Shown here: positions 48,754-56,946 of the stretch, one piece after another
How the letters are laid out: every line of letters begins with the position of its first letter
Numbering within the stretch: the first letter of the stretch is position 1
DNA from: CBDBJR01 sp965206445
Lineage (GTDB): Bacteria > Pseudomonadota > Gammaproteobacteria > Arenicellales > Poriferihabitantaceae
Assembly: GCA_965206445.1 (NCBI GenBank)
Contig: CBDBJR010000002.1
Span: 1,116,001-1,180,000 of the forward strand
Length of the DNA: 64,000 nt
Reading direction: 5' to 3'
Notes under the pieces: generated by a model
What the model saw: the letters and a program-made list of their open reading frames with translations, nothing else
Told to the model about the DNA's origin: nothing
Database searches by the model: none
Made by a program: the position numbers and the translations under genes

Positions 48754-50349
48754 ATGGTAAAGAATAAAGTAACATCTGAATCCAGCGCGAAGGAAACAAC
48801 ACGATTCTTGAAAATGTTTTCTCGCAGGCAGTTTGTTAAGGCTGGAATGGCAGGAGTCGGCAGTATTATGATTCCATCGCTTGTATCACCCGCGTTGGCT
48901 AGTAAAAGGGGTGGCACTCTGAAGGTCGCACTGACTGCAGATCCGATTAGCTTTGATCCGCATTTGACGGGTAACCTGCAAGGCCGTGGTACAGCGCAGG
49001 CGATTCACGATACGTTATTCGGGATCGACGACAAGGGTAACCTTGCACCCATGCTCGTTGAACGTTGGGAGCAGTCGGATAACAAAACTTATCTCCTTCA
49101 TCTGCGTTCTGGCGTTAAGTTCCACGACGGGACGAAGTTTGATGCTGACGCAGTAGTCTATAACATCAACCGTATTCGTAATCCAGAGATAGGATCTATT
49201 CGCGGTGGTGAAATCAAGGCCTTGGATAAGATCGAAGCAGTGGACAAACTAACTGTTAAGATGACCCTTATGTATCCTTTCGCGGCTTTCCTGTTCCCGT
49301 TCACCGACGTGTCCGGCTGTATGGGATCACCCGCTGCATTTGAAAAGCACGGGAAAGAGAAGTCCGCTCTAAATCCGGTCGGCACCGGACCATTTAAGTT
49401 AGTAAGTTACTCACAGGATGCGGAAACCATACTTGAACGAAATGGTGACTACTGGGACGCGGAAAGACCCTACGTTGACCGTTTGATATTGCGACCTATT
49501 CCGACCAGTAGTACGCGTCTGATAGAGCTACAAACGGGCGGTGTTCACCTTGCCGAAGGGTTGCCATTGCAAAATATCGCTACGCTACGTACGCAGTCTG
49601 AAATTGTCGTATCAGAGCGCGTCGGTTTCAGATGGGAATACATCGGCTTCAACGCCAAGGCAGAATTTCCAGGTAGCAATGCTCGGTTCCGTCAAGCATT
49701 TCAATGGGCGATTAACAGGGAGGCTCTTCATCAGGCCGCCTACTTTGGAACCGGCGCCATCGGGTATAGTGGTATCCTGCCAGGTCATCCTTTTCACGAC
49801 CCCAGTTACAAGCCGTTCTCGTACAACAAGGACATGGCCAAGAAATTGCTTGACGAATCGGGTATAGGTTCTGCGGAAATCACCGCATACCTGCGCCCAG
49901 AGCCCGTTAAGCAACGTACCGCACAATTGGTACAGGCAATGGCTGCTGATGTTGGTGTCAAGATCAACCTTGAGCAGTTAGACTATGCAAGCCACCGTGC
50001 GAAATTGCGGAGCGGGGAATTGCCGATGGATATGCATGGATGGTGGGGCTATCGACCAGATCCTGACCAGTACCTGTCGGTGCTACTGAGCTCTGATGGT
50101 TCTTATGCCAAACGCCATGGCTACAACAATCCGGAGATGGACGATCTGTTCCAAAAGCAGCGTTCGGAAACTGATCAGGTGAAGCGTCGTGCGATATTCC
50201 GCCGTATCACTGAGCTCATGAACAATGATGCGATCTATGTGCCTTGGCATTATAGCTCTGACTTCAAGGGCTTGAGTCCGAAGGTGAAAGGTTTTTATCA
50301 CACCGCGGATTCGATCATTGAGTATAAATATATCTCCTTGGACGCCTGA
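48754..50349 (+). CDS. ABC substrate-binding protein, family 5 (peptide/opine type)
   Basis: The ATG at 48754 follows gcgagagg; the frame is open earlier from 48679 but overlaps the monooxygenase. 531 aa with a twin-arginine signal (SRRQFVKAGMAGVG, cleavage near PALA) and an SBP_bac_5 core (GGTLKVALTADPISFDPHLT, VGTGPFKLVSYSQDAETILE). It delivers a ligand to the DppBC-type permease after it. A stable hairpin separates it from the permease gene, a common way to keep binding-protein mRNA in excess. Confidence 0.9.
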   Translation: MVKNKVTSESSAKETTRFLKMFSRRQFVKAGMAGVGSIMIPSLVSPALASKRGGTLKVALTADPISFDPHLTGNLQGRGTAQAIHDTLFGIDDKGNLAPMLVERWEQSDNKTYLLHLRSGVKFHDGTKFDADAVVYNINRIRNPEIGSIRGGEIKALDKIEAVDKLTVKMTLMYPFAAFLFPFTDVSGCMGSPAAFEKHGKEKSALNPVGTGPFKLVSYSQDAETILERNGDYWDAERPYVDRLILRPIPTSSTRLIELQTGGVHLAEGLPLQNIATLRTQSEIVVSERVGFRWEYIGFNAKAEFPGSNARFRQAFQWAINREALHQAAYFGTGAIGYSGILPGHPFHDPSYKPFSYNKDMAKKLLDESGIGSAEITAYLRPEPVKQRTAQLVQAMAADVGVKINLEQLDYASHRAKLRSGELPMDMHGWWGYRPDPDQYLSVLLSSDGSYAKRHGYNNPEMDDLFQKQRSETDQVKRRAIFRRITELMNNDAIYVPWHYSSDFKGLSPKVKGFYHTADSIIEYKYISLDA

Positions 50350-50374
50350 TTCTTTCAACAGTATTGGCCACTGA

Positions 50375-50404
50375 CGAGGATATCGGAATAGCCTGATATC
50401 CTCG
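50375..50404. repeat. Perfect 10-bp inverted repeat between binding-protein and permease genes
   Basis: cgaggatatc - 10 nt - gatatcctcg, 26 bp after the SBP stop, with no U-tract. Likely an mRNA-stabilising or partial-attenuation hairpin. Confidence 0.7.
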
Positions 50405-50453
50405 CGGTGGCTGAGTTTGAGTAATATTCTATCAGCTATCCAAGGGAAAAAGA

Positions 50454-51407
50454 ATGTTCGCGTTTGTCATACGCCGCACTGCAGCTGCTGTACCTGTATT
50501 GTTCATTGTTTCACTGATCGTGTTCTTTCTCATGCGTCTCTTGCCGGGTGACGTTATCGATTTGATCGTCGGTCAGGCGCAGGTTGAAATCAGCGAAGAA
50601 ACGATTGCCGAGTTGCGTCGCCAGTATGGACTCGACAAGCCAATATACGTGCAATATTACACTTGGATAAGCCGGATTCTGATGGGTGATTTCGGCATCT
50701 CTTTCCGTAACCACCAACCAGTAATCGATATTATCCTGCCCCGCCTGTTACCGACTCTCCAAATTGGCCTTATTGCTCTCTTTGTATCATCGTTAATAGC
50801 CATCCCACTGGGGGCGATCAGTGCCGCACGACCAAACTCCGTTTGGGACCGAATCGGCGCTTTCGGCACCTTCATTGGTGCTTCTATGCCCTATTTTCTC
50901 ATCGGCGGCCTGTTAATCTATTTTGTATCTCTTCGGCTGGGTCTGTTGCCGCCATCGGGATTCGTTTCCCCGACCGTCGATATCATCGACAGCATCAAGC
51001 ATACGATCATGCCGGCAATCACCCTGGCTTTGAGCCTGACTGCTATTCTCATCCGCCAGGCTCGAGCCAGCTTTGGTGATATCCTGAAACACCCCTATAT
51101 CCGCACGGCCTATGCCAAGGGCTTATCGGAAACTCGCGTCATCATCCAGCACGCGATGAAGAATGCCTTGTTGCCTATCGTGACTATTTTGGGGTTGCAG
51201 TTGGGAGTGATTCTCAGCGGTGCAGTCGTCACTGAGACCGTGTTCGCTGTGCCAGGCATCGGCCGCCTGCTGGTGGACTCTATCCTTGGTCGGGATTACC
51301 CAATAGTCCAGGCACTAGTCTTGCTAATCGCCGTAGCGGTTGTGTTGGCAACGTTATTGGTTGACATTATTTACGGTGTCCTTGATCCCCGTGCATCGAG
51401 AGCGTAA
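50454..51407 (+). CDS. ABC transporter permease, DppB/OppB type
   Basis: A 317-aa inner-membrane protein with leader MFAFVIRRTAAAVPVLFIVS, the FFLMRLLPGDVIDLIVG stretch, about six TM helices, EAA loop YIRTAYAKGLSETRVIIQHAM and the C-terminal DPRASRA tail typical of DppB. It pairs with the following DppC-type permease. Confidence 0.92.
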   Translation: MFAFVIRRTAAAVPVLFIVSLIVFFLMRLLPGDVIDLIVGQAQVEISEETIAELRRQYGLDKPIYVQYYTWISRILMGDFGISFRNHQPVIDIILPRLLPTLQIGLIALFVSSLIAIPLGAISAARPNSVWDRIGAFGTFIGASMPYFLIGGLLIYFVSLRLGLLPPSGFVSPTVDIIDSIKHTIMPAITLALSLTAILIRQARASFGDILKHPYIRTAYAKGLSETRVIIQHAMKNALLPIVTILGLQLGVILSGAVVTETVFAVPGIGRLLVDSILGRDYPIVQALVLLIAVAVVLATLLVDIIYGVLDPRASRA

Positions 51408-51467
51408 GGCACATGAAACGATGACAATGTCAGTATTTCTCAAAACTGCGCGACCCGGGGGATATTG

Positions 51468-52313
51468 ATGACACGATTTCAACGTGTGTGGCAATGGCTA
51501 CTTGCGGAACCGATGGGATTGGCTGGGATTGTGATTATTGTGTTACTCTTATTGGTAGCATTGCTCGCTCCGATACTTTCTCCCTATCCGCCGGATGCCA
51601 TCAATTACCGCACCCTCCTGAAACCGCCGAGTGCTGAACATCTTCTGGGCACCGATGATCTTGGACGAGACATATTGAGCCGTCTATTATATGGCTCTCG
51701 ACTTTCGTTGTCAGCAGGGATATCGGTGGTGTTTCTGGCAGTGCTTGTTGGCGTTCCCATCGGTCTCGTCGCAGGCTATGCTGGCGGCATGATAGACGAA
51801 CTGATGATGCGCGTATTCGATAGCATCATTGCGCTTCCACCGCTTGTCATGGCACTGACTATTTCGGCTGTTCTCGGGCCTGGTTTAATTAATGCCACAA
51901 TTGCTATCTCCATTGTCTCTGTGCCGACTTACGCCCGACTGATTCGGGGGCAGGTGTTGTCCATTAAGAATAACGATTACGTACTCGCGGCACGCTCCGT
52001 GGGCGTACCATCGTGGGTCGTGCTGTTCCGCCACATTTTGCCCAACGTTATCTCGCCAATCATTGTCCAAGCATCCCTCGGTGTGGGTTTCGCTATTATC
52101 CTTGAATCGAGTCTCAGTTTCATCGGTCTCGGAGCTCAGCCGCCAACGTCGACTTGGGGTTCGATGGTTCAAACGAGTTTTCAGTATCTCGACCTGGCAC
52201 CGTGGTTCGTGATAGCGCCATCAATAGCCATCTTTGTCGCCGTACTTGGTGCTAATCTTCTTGGGGAAGGGTTACGGAATGCTCTTGATCCAAATCAAAA
52301 ACAAAAGATGTAG
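51468..52313 (+). CDS. ABC transporter permease, DppC/OppC type
   Basis: ATG 51468 after ggggga; a TTG at 51465 is also in frame. 281 aa with EHLLGTDDLGRDILSRLLYG, the marker motif of DppC subunits, and the EAA loop NDYVLAARSVGVPSWVVLFRHILP. It ends 6 bp before the GTG of the fused ATPase gene. Confidence 0.92.
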   Translation: MTRFQRVWQWLLAEPMGLAGIVIIVLLLLVALLAPILSPYPPDAINYRTLLKPPSAEHLLGTDDLGRDILSRLLYGSRLSLSAGISVVFLAVLVGVPIGLVAGYAGGMIDELMMRVFDSIIALPPLVMALTISAVLGPGLINATIAISIVSVPTYARLIRGQVLSIKNNDYVLAARSVGVPSWVVLFRHILPNVISPIIVQASLGVGFAIILESSLSFIGLGAQPPTSTWGSMVQTSFQYLDLAPWFVIAPSIAIFVAVLGANLLGEGLRNALDPNQKQKM

Positions 52314-52319
52314 AAAAAC

Positions 52320-54329
52320 GTGTCAATCGCAATACTCGAAATCAACAATCTGCATGTGCAGATCGACAACCGGTTCGATGTTGTAAACGGCTTATCGTTT
52401 TCGGTCCGTCCGGGCGAGACTGTTTGCCTGGTCGGTGAGTCCGGGTGTGGAAAGAGTATATCGGCTCTATCGGTATTGCGACTGTTGCCATCGGCCGCGC
52501 GTGTCACAGCCGGAGAAATACAATTCAATGGGATAAATCTTCTTAACTTGAAGGAAAAAGAACTACGCCGAATCCGAGGTAACGATATCGCGATGGTCTT
52601 TCAAGAGCCCATGAGTTCTCTCAATCCGCTTCGCACCATCGGTTTCCAAATTGCCGAAGTAATGATGCTACACAAGGGGTTGTCACGGACAGCCGCTTGG
52701 GATCGGGCGGCAGAACTCTTGGAGGTCGTCCATCTTTCTGACGTGCGGAAGCGGCTCGATGACTATCCTCACCAACTATCGGGCGGTATGCGTCAACGGG
52801 TAATGCTCGCCATGGCATTGGCATGCGAACCGGCGGTAATTCTCGCTGACGAACCGACTACGGCACTTGATGTTACGATTCAGGCACAGATCACCAACTT
52901 ATTGGCCGAGATGCAAAATAAATTCGGTACGGCGATAATGCTTATTACTCATGATATGGGGCTGGTCGCTGAAAATGCAGATCGAGTTGTCGTTATGTAT
53001 GCTGGGCGCAAGGTTGAGGAGGCGACAGTTGAGGAATTTTTTAAGCATCCGATGCATCCGTATTCACGCGGGCTATTGGGCTCGTTGCCGCAACTCGGTA
53101 TGATAAATTCTGACCGGCAGGGGCGGTTAAGGGAGATTCCCGGCACCGTTCCGGCACTACACGATCTGCCTTCCGGGTGCCCGTTCTCCACCAGATGCGA
53201 TTACGCGGACGAAATTTGCCGAGAGCAGTTCCCACCGTACGACACAGTTGGCACTGAGCACATTCTGGCCTGTTGGCATCCACAGGGAATGGAGGGAGGA
53301 GAACCAATGATGACTGCATGCGCCCATGATCAGCGAGTCGAGGAGATCGGGGCGAAACCGTTGGCACTACGCGTACGCAACCTCAAAAAGTACTTTCCAA
53401 TTCGTAGCGGCGTGTTTGCGAGAACCACCGGCTACGTTCGTGCAGTTGACGGCATCTCCTTCGATCTTCCTGTAGGTGAGACACTTGGCTTCGTCGGGGA
53501 GAGCGGCTGCGGTAAGTCCACAGCGGGGAAGACTATCCTCCGATTACTTTCGCCAACAGCAGGTTCCATTGAACTTGGAGGGCACGATATCACAACCCTT
53601 GGCGAATACGCATTGAGACCTCTTCGGCGCGAAATGCAGATGGTATTTCAGGATCCCTACGCGTCGTTGAACCCACGCATGACCATCGGAGCCATCGTGA
53701 CCGAACCGTTGGTCACGCACGGCATCGCCAGCGGTGACGAGTTGATTGACCGCGTCTCAACACTGTTCGCGAAAGTTGGTCTGCGTCCGGAGCAAATGAC
53801 CGGATATCCGCATCAATTTTCTGGGGGACAACGCCAACGTGTCGCCATTGCCCGAGCGCTGGCAGTAGAGCCCAATTTGATTATCTGCGATGAACCGGTA
53901 TCGGCATTGGATATATCGATCCAAGCGCAGATTATTAATCTGATGATGGATATTCAAGCGAGTCTCAGTTTGTCCTATTTATTTATCTCGCACGACCTCG
54001 CCGTGGTTGAACTCATAGCTGACCGTATCGCAGTAATGTACCTTGGAGTCATAGTCGAAATTGGTGCCAAGGAGGAGATTATCCGAAACCCACGACACCC
54101 TTATACCAAAGCATTGCTTTCGGCGGTACCCATGCCCGATCCGCGGCGCAAGAACCGAGTGAACATTGTGCTAACCGGAGACGTGCCAAGTTCTTCCAAT
54201 CCGCCGTCGGGATGCAGGTTTCATTCCCGGTGTCATCTCGCCGAAGAATGGTGTCGTGTTGAGGTTCCCGAATTGGAAAGTAGCCCCAGCGGCCATGCAG
54301 TAGCCTGTCACTTTTGTGATCGTCATTGA
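52320..54329 (+). CDS. Fused double ABC ATPase (DppD-DppF type)
   Basis: 669 aa, GTG start. Two complete ABC modules in one chain. First: GESGCGKSIS, VFQEPMSSLNPL, LSGGMRQRVM, VILADEPTTALD, followed by the Cys-containing peptide-transporter extension (CPFSTRCDYADEIC). Second, from about residue 345: GESGCGKSTAGK, VFQDPYASLNPR, FSGGQRQRVAIARAL, LIICDEPVSALD and a second extension (CRFHSRCHLAEEWC). The arrangement replaces the separate D and F genes of the operon at 5-7 kb and is known in other proteobacteria. Confidence 0.92.
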   Translation: MSIAILEINNLHVQIDNRFDVVNGLSFSVRPGETVCLVGESGCGKSISALSVLRLLPSAARVTAGEIQFNGINLLNLKEKELRRIRGNDIAMVFQEPMSSLNPLRTIGFQIAEVMMLHKGLSRTAAWDRAAELLEVVHLSDVRKRLDDYPHQLSGGMRQRVMLAMALACEPAVILADEPTTALDVTIQAQITNLLAEMQNKFGTAIMLITHDMGLVAENADRVVVMYAGRKVEEATVEEFFKHPMHPYSRGLLGSLPQLGMINSDRQGRLREIPGTVPALHDLPSGCPFSTRCDYADEICREQFPPYDTVGTEHILACWHPQGMEGGEPMMTACAHDQRVEEIGAKPLALRVRNLKKYFPIRSGVFARTTGYVRAVDGISFDLPVGETLGFVGESGCGKSTAGKTILRLLSPTAGSIELGGHDITTLGEYALRPLRREMQMVFQDPYASLNPRMTIGAIVTEPLVTHGIASGDELIDRVSTLFAKVGLRPEQMTGYPHQFSGGQRQRVAIARALAVEPNLIICDEPVSALDISIQAQIINLMMDIQASLSLSYLFISHDLAVVELIADRIAVMYLGVIVEIGAKEEIIRNPRHPYTKALLSAVPMPDPRRKNRVNIVLTGDVPSSSNPPSGCRFHSRCHLAEEWCRVEVPELESSPSGHAVACHFCDRH

Positions 54330-54393
54330 TGGATTTCTTTATCAATGGTACATGTTTTGTTCAATTTTAATAATTGCATCAGAGGTAATACCC

Positions 54394-55233
54394 ATGAAAA
54401 ACCAGAACCGACGCCCCGCTTTTCACTTTGTCGATAACGACTGCCTTCAGTACCATTTCTTCGCCGACGGTATGGCCTTTTCGATTCGGCTGGTCTATCG
54501 GTCGAAAATTTGTGTCCATGCGGCATGGATATACGACAACGGTATTCGCGAGATCAGTAAAAGCAGCCAAATATGGAGTCAATCGGATAGCGACTACCTC
54601 GATATTTCTTCGGATATAATGGAAATTCGAGATGAGGATGGAGAGATTGTTATTGTTTGGCACGCTAACAATGATGAGGAAAGCTTCACCGCCCGTGTAC
54701 GACCGGTCCATACGTTGATGTGGAAGGATACATTCGCTGAAGACGCCAATGATGAAGTCCTGCATCTTCCCGACCTTAAGGGAACGTTGGAGTACAAAGG
54801 AAAGACTCATCCTACCTATGGTTATTGCAAGCATGTTCAATGGCGCCAGGGACCTCGTTACACGGGCTATCGGTTTATTCACGGAATTCTCGATGGCGGA
54901 GAGATTGCGCTTTGGTCGGCGGACGCAGTGTTTGGTTACAAAAAATATGACTATTTTAAAATGGTTGAACCCGATGGCGCTATTGTGGTTGCCGATAATG
55001 AGTTGTCTTCACATAAGCAGCATATGGTCTATGCGAAGATTGGATCTCGGGAAATCCAGGTAGAATTCGAAGAAATGGGTGCTTGGGAGCTACCTCTGGT
55101 GGGGCCCAAGATTGATATGGTGATTCAGCAACGCTACGGCAAAATCACCTACCATGAGGGAGCGGTCACTAAATCTGGTGTTGCCGTCACCGAGTATGGT
55201 TTCGGAAAGTTTTCCGATGTGCCACTGCCCTGA
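54394..55233 (+). CDS. Unknown 279-aa protein, beta-rich
   Basis: The ATG at 54394 follows agaggtaat. The protein is mostly polar with many aromatic residues and alternating beta-like segments (YHFFADGMAFSIRLVYRSKI, GPRYTGYRFIHGILDGGEIAL, HMVYAKIGSREIQVEFEEMG), with no signal peptide or TM. The pattern loosely recalls lipocalin-like or CrtC-like beta barrels, but I cannot assign it. It is 64 bp after the double ATPase, so it may be a cytoplasmic enzyme or binding protein for the substrate of the ABC/monooxygenase locus. Confidence 0.6.
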   Translation: MKNQNRRPAFHFVDNDCLQYHFFADGMAFSIRLVYRSKICVHAAWIYDNGIREISKSSQIWSQSDSDYLDISSDIMEIRDEDGEIVIVWHANNDEESFTARVRPVHTLMWKDTFAEDANDEVLHLPDLKGTLEYKGKTHPTYGYCKHVQWRQGPRYTGYRFIHGILDGGEIALWSADAVFGYKKYDYFKMVEPDGAIVVADNELSSHKQHMVYAKIGSREIQVEFEEMGAWELPLVGPKIDMVIQQRYGKITYHEGAVTKSGVAVTEYGFGKFSDVPLP

Positions 55234-55267
55234 TTTTCCTCGGATCATAATATCAGGGAGTGTATCA

Positions 55268-55399
55268 AACCGCGACCCGTTCGAAAAATCTACCGGTGTC
55301 ACGGTGGTACAGGACGGCCCCGCCAGCGGAGCAAAATTGCGCACCATGGTTGAGTCGGGCGCACCCGTCTGGGATGTCGTTGACATTACTGATATTTGA
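55268..55399 (+). pseudogene. PotD-like binding protein, internal fragment
   Basis: About 43 codons read RDPFEKSTGVTVVQDGP followed by AKLRTMVESGAPVWDVVDI, matching the early region of PotD-type binding proteins (DPFEKxTGIKVV...KLKAMVESGNVxWDVVDV). There is no signal sequence before it and a stop follows at 55397. A remnant. Confidence 0.65.
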
Positions 55400-55417
55400 T
55401 CTCCGGAACGCCAGACT

Positions 55418-55627
55418 GTGATTTTCGAATGCGCATACTTAAAAGGTCGCGTCATCTCCATGGAAAGCGGCATTGCTAAGATCAAAGGAAACGGTGGCGA
55501 GGAATTGACTGCACTGGCGCAAGCCGACTCACAGGGTGCGGGTAAGGTGGAAATTGGTTGTCGCGTGGTTTTCCTCTGGCAACCAAGCGACGCCAAAGTG
55601 TTCAAGGACAACAGGGGGGAACTCTGA
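55418..55627 (+). pseudogene. TOBE-domain fragment of a PotA-type ATPase
   Basis: An open frame of 69 codons ends with GCRVVFLWQPSDAKVFKD, which looks like the C-terminal TOBE region of sugar/polyamine ABC ATPases (RVxLxWxPEDxxVL). The catalytic part is missing. With the PotD piece just upstream it marks a former second polyamine-type transporter cut down by deletion. It could still be translated as a small peptide (GTG start). Confidence 0.5.
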
Positions 55628-55629
55628 AG

Positions 55630-56424
55630 ATGCCGCATCTGGAAATAGCCGGCGCGGCGCTTCACTACCAAATCGAAGGCGCTGGTGAGTCGCTTGCACT
55701 GATTCACGGTGTCGGATCAGATTTGACATCCTGGGACGGTTTTATTGAAGCCTTGTGCGGAGACTACCAGATTCTCCGGGTCGACTTACGCGGCCACGGC
55801 AAGTCGGAAAAAACGCCGGGGCCTTATAGCCTGCGAATGTTCAGAGATGATCTGCTTTCTCTGTTCGATCATTTGTCGTTTACAAAAATTCATCTCGTCG
55901 GGTTTTCCCTGGGTGGGATCATCGCACAAAGAATCGCGATCGATGCGCACGAGCGGCTGGCAAGCTTATCGGTTGTTAGTTCGGTTGCCGACAGAACCGC
56001 CGAGGAAAAACAGCGGGTCGTAAAGCGCGCCGAATTGCTTGAGAAGGAAGGCGCGCGCGCACATCTTGCCAATGCCTCAAAACGCTGGTTCACCGATGTT
56101 TTTCTGCGCGCTCATCCCGAGGTGGTCGAAAAACGGCGGCAAAAAAGCCTACAAAATGATCCTGATTGCTATGCCGCCGCCTATCGAGTGCTTGCTGAAA
56201 ACGATCTGGCAGATGAACTACATAAAATTGTAACGCCAACGCTCGCGATTACCGGCGAATGCGATGCCGGATCCCCGCCGCGCATGAGCCGGCTGATCGC
56301 AGATCGGGTGCAAAGCGGACAAGTGGCGATATTGCCAGCATTCAAACATGCCGTGCTGCTCGAAGCACCCGAGCAAATCGCTCTTCTGCTGGAACAGTTT
56401 TTCGACGGCATGCGAAACGCATGA
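55630..56424 (+). CDS. Alpha/beta hydrolase (PcaD-like)
   Basis: A 264-aa hydrolase. LRGHGKSEK is the post-beta-4 motif; the nucleophile is in VGFSLGGIIAQ (Ser about 93), the acid in GECDAGSP and the base in FKHAVLLE near the end. The length and layout fit 3-oxoadipate enol-lactonase-like esterases/lactonases, but the substrate is unknown. It starts 2 bp after the TOBE relic and ends 58 bp before a duplicated rRNA tail. Confidence 0.88.
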   Translation: MPHLEIAGAALHYQIEGAGESLALIHGVGSDLTSWDGFIEALCGDYQILRVDLRGHGKSEKTPGPYSLRMFRDDLLSLFDHLSFTKIHLVGFSLGGIIAQRIAIDAHERLASLSVVSSVADRTAEEKQRVVKRAELLEKEGARAHLANASKRWFTDVFLRAHPEVVEKRRQKSLQNDPDCYAAAYRVLAENDLADELHKIVTPTLAITGECDAGSPPRMSRLIADRVQSGQVAILPAFKHAVLLEAPEQIALLLEQFFDGMRNA

Positions 56425-56482
56425 TGTATCCTGGTCTCCATTTCCATGCCCGTGCTCATCATTTACTCTGAACAAGTATGCG

Positions 56483-56623
56483 ATTGCCCGTGCGGTTTGA
56501 TCATGCTAACACCCAAAAAGTCTGTTCGCTTGAAGCGAGTTAATACAGACCTTTGATTTGTCCTGATAATGAGTACAGCGGTTTGATTTGCTGATGCGAT
56601 TGACCGCTGTGTTTTGACCGGTT
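56483..56623 (+). pseudogene. Second copy of 23S 3' tail and 23S-5S spacer
   Basis: attgcccgtg-ggtttgatcat and the following spacer (acccaaaaagtctgttcgct, taatacag-cctttgattt) repeat 42745-42886 with only scattered base changes. No 23S body precedes it; the match starts about 22 bp inside the 23S 3' end, right after an unrelated hydrolase gene. Confidence 0.9.
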
Positions 56624-56742
56624 TGCCTGGTGGCCATAGCGAGCGGGAACCACCTGAATCCATCTCGAACTCAGAAGTGAAAATGCTTAGCGCCGATGAT
56701 AGTGCGGGAGATCCCGTGTAAAAGCAGGACACTGACAGGCAT
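56624..56742 (+). rRNA. 5S ribosomal RNA, second copy (possibly decaying)
   Basis: A 119-nt copy of the 5S at 42887 with five base differences. One breaks a pair in the closing helix (ccaggca to acaggca), and three lie around gagatcccgtgtaaaagcag. It lacks an upstream rRNA operon, so its expression is doubtful. It is followed by its own terminator hairpin. Confidence 0.75.
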
Positions 56743-56751
56743 TTATATTCC

Positions 56752-56790
56752 AAAGCTACCGACGCCCAATACAGTGTCGGTAGCTTTTTT
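56752..56790 (+). terminator. Terminator after second 5S copy
   Basis: aaagctaccgac ... gtcggtagctttttt: 11-bp stem with a 12-nt loop and a run of T. It differs entirely from the terminator after the first 5S. Confidence 0.9.
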
Positions 56791-56946
56791 ATGTTTGCAA
56801 ATGACCCGCGCCCCCGGAACGTCCGTAGTATCGGCGCTGAACTTGACTGGGATAAATTATTGTGGGCGCACGATGCCGGCGGCTAATCCGCCTGCATAGC
56901 CGGTTCGCGACGGTTGCCGAGCTGGTACACGCTACAAATCACCCCC
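56791..56946 (+). other. Intergenic, short relic-like frame
   Basis: About 155 bp without a gene. A frame ending near 56886 reads DPRPRNVRSIGAELDWDKLL before a stop, possibly the tail of a lost gene; not assigned. Confidence 0.25.

Noticed and set aside
56483..56742. Second 5S copy as part of a second complete rRNA operon
   Set aside because: Only about 22 bp of 23S precede it and a hydrolase gene lies directly upstream.
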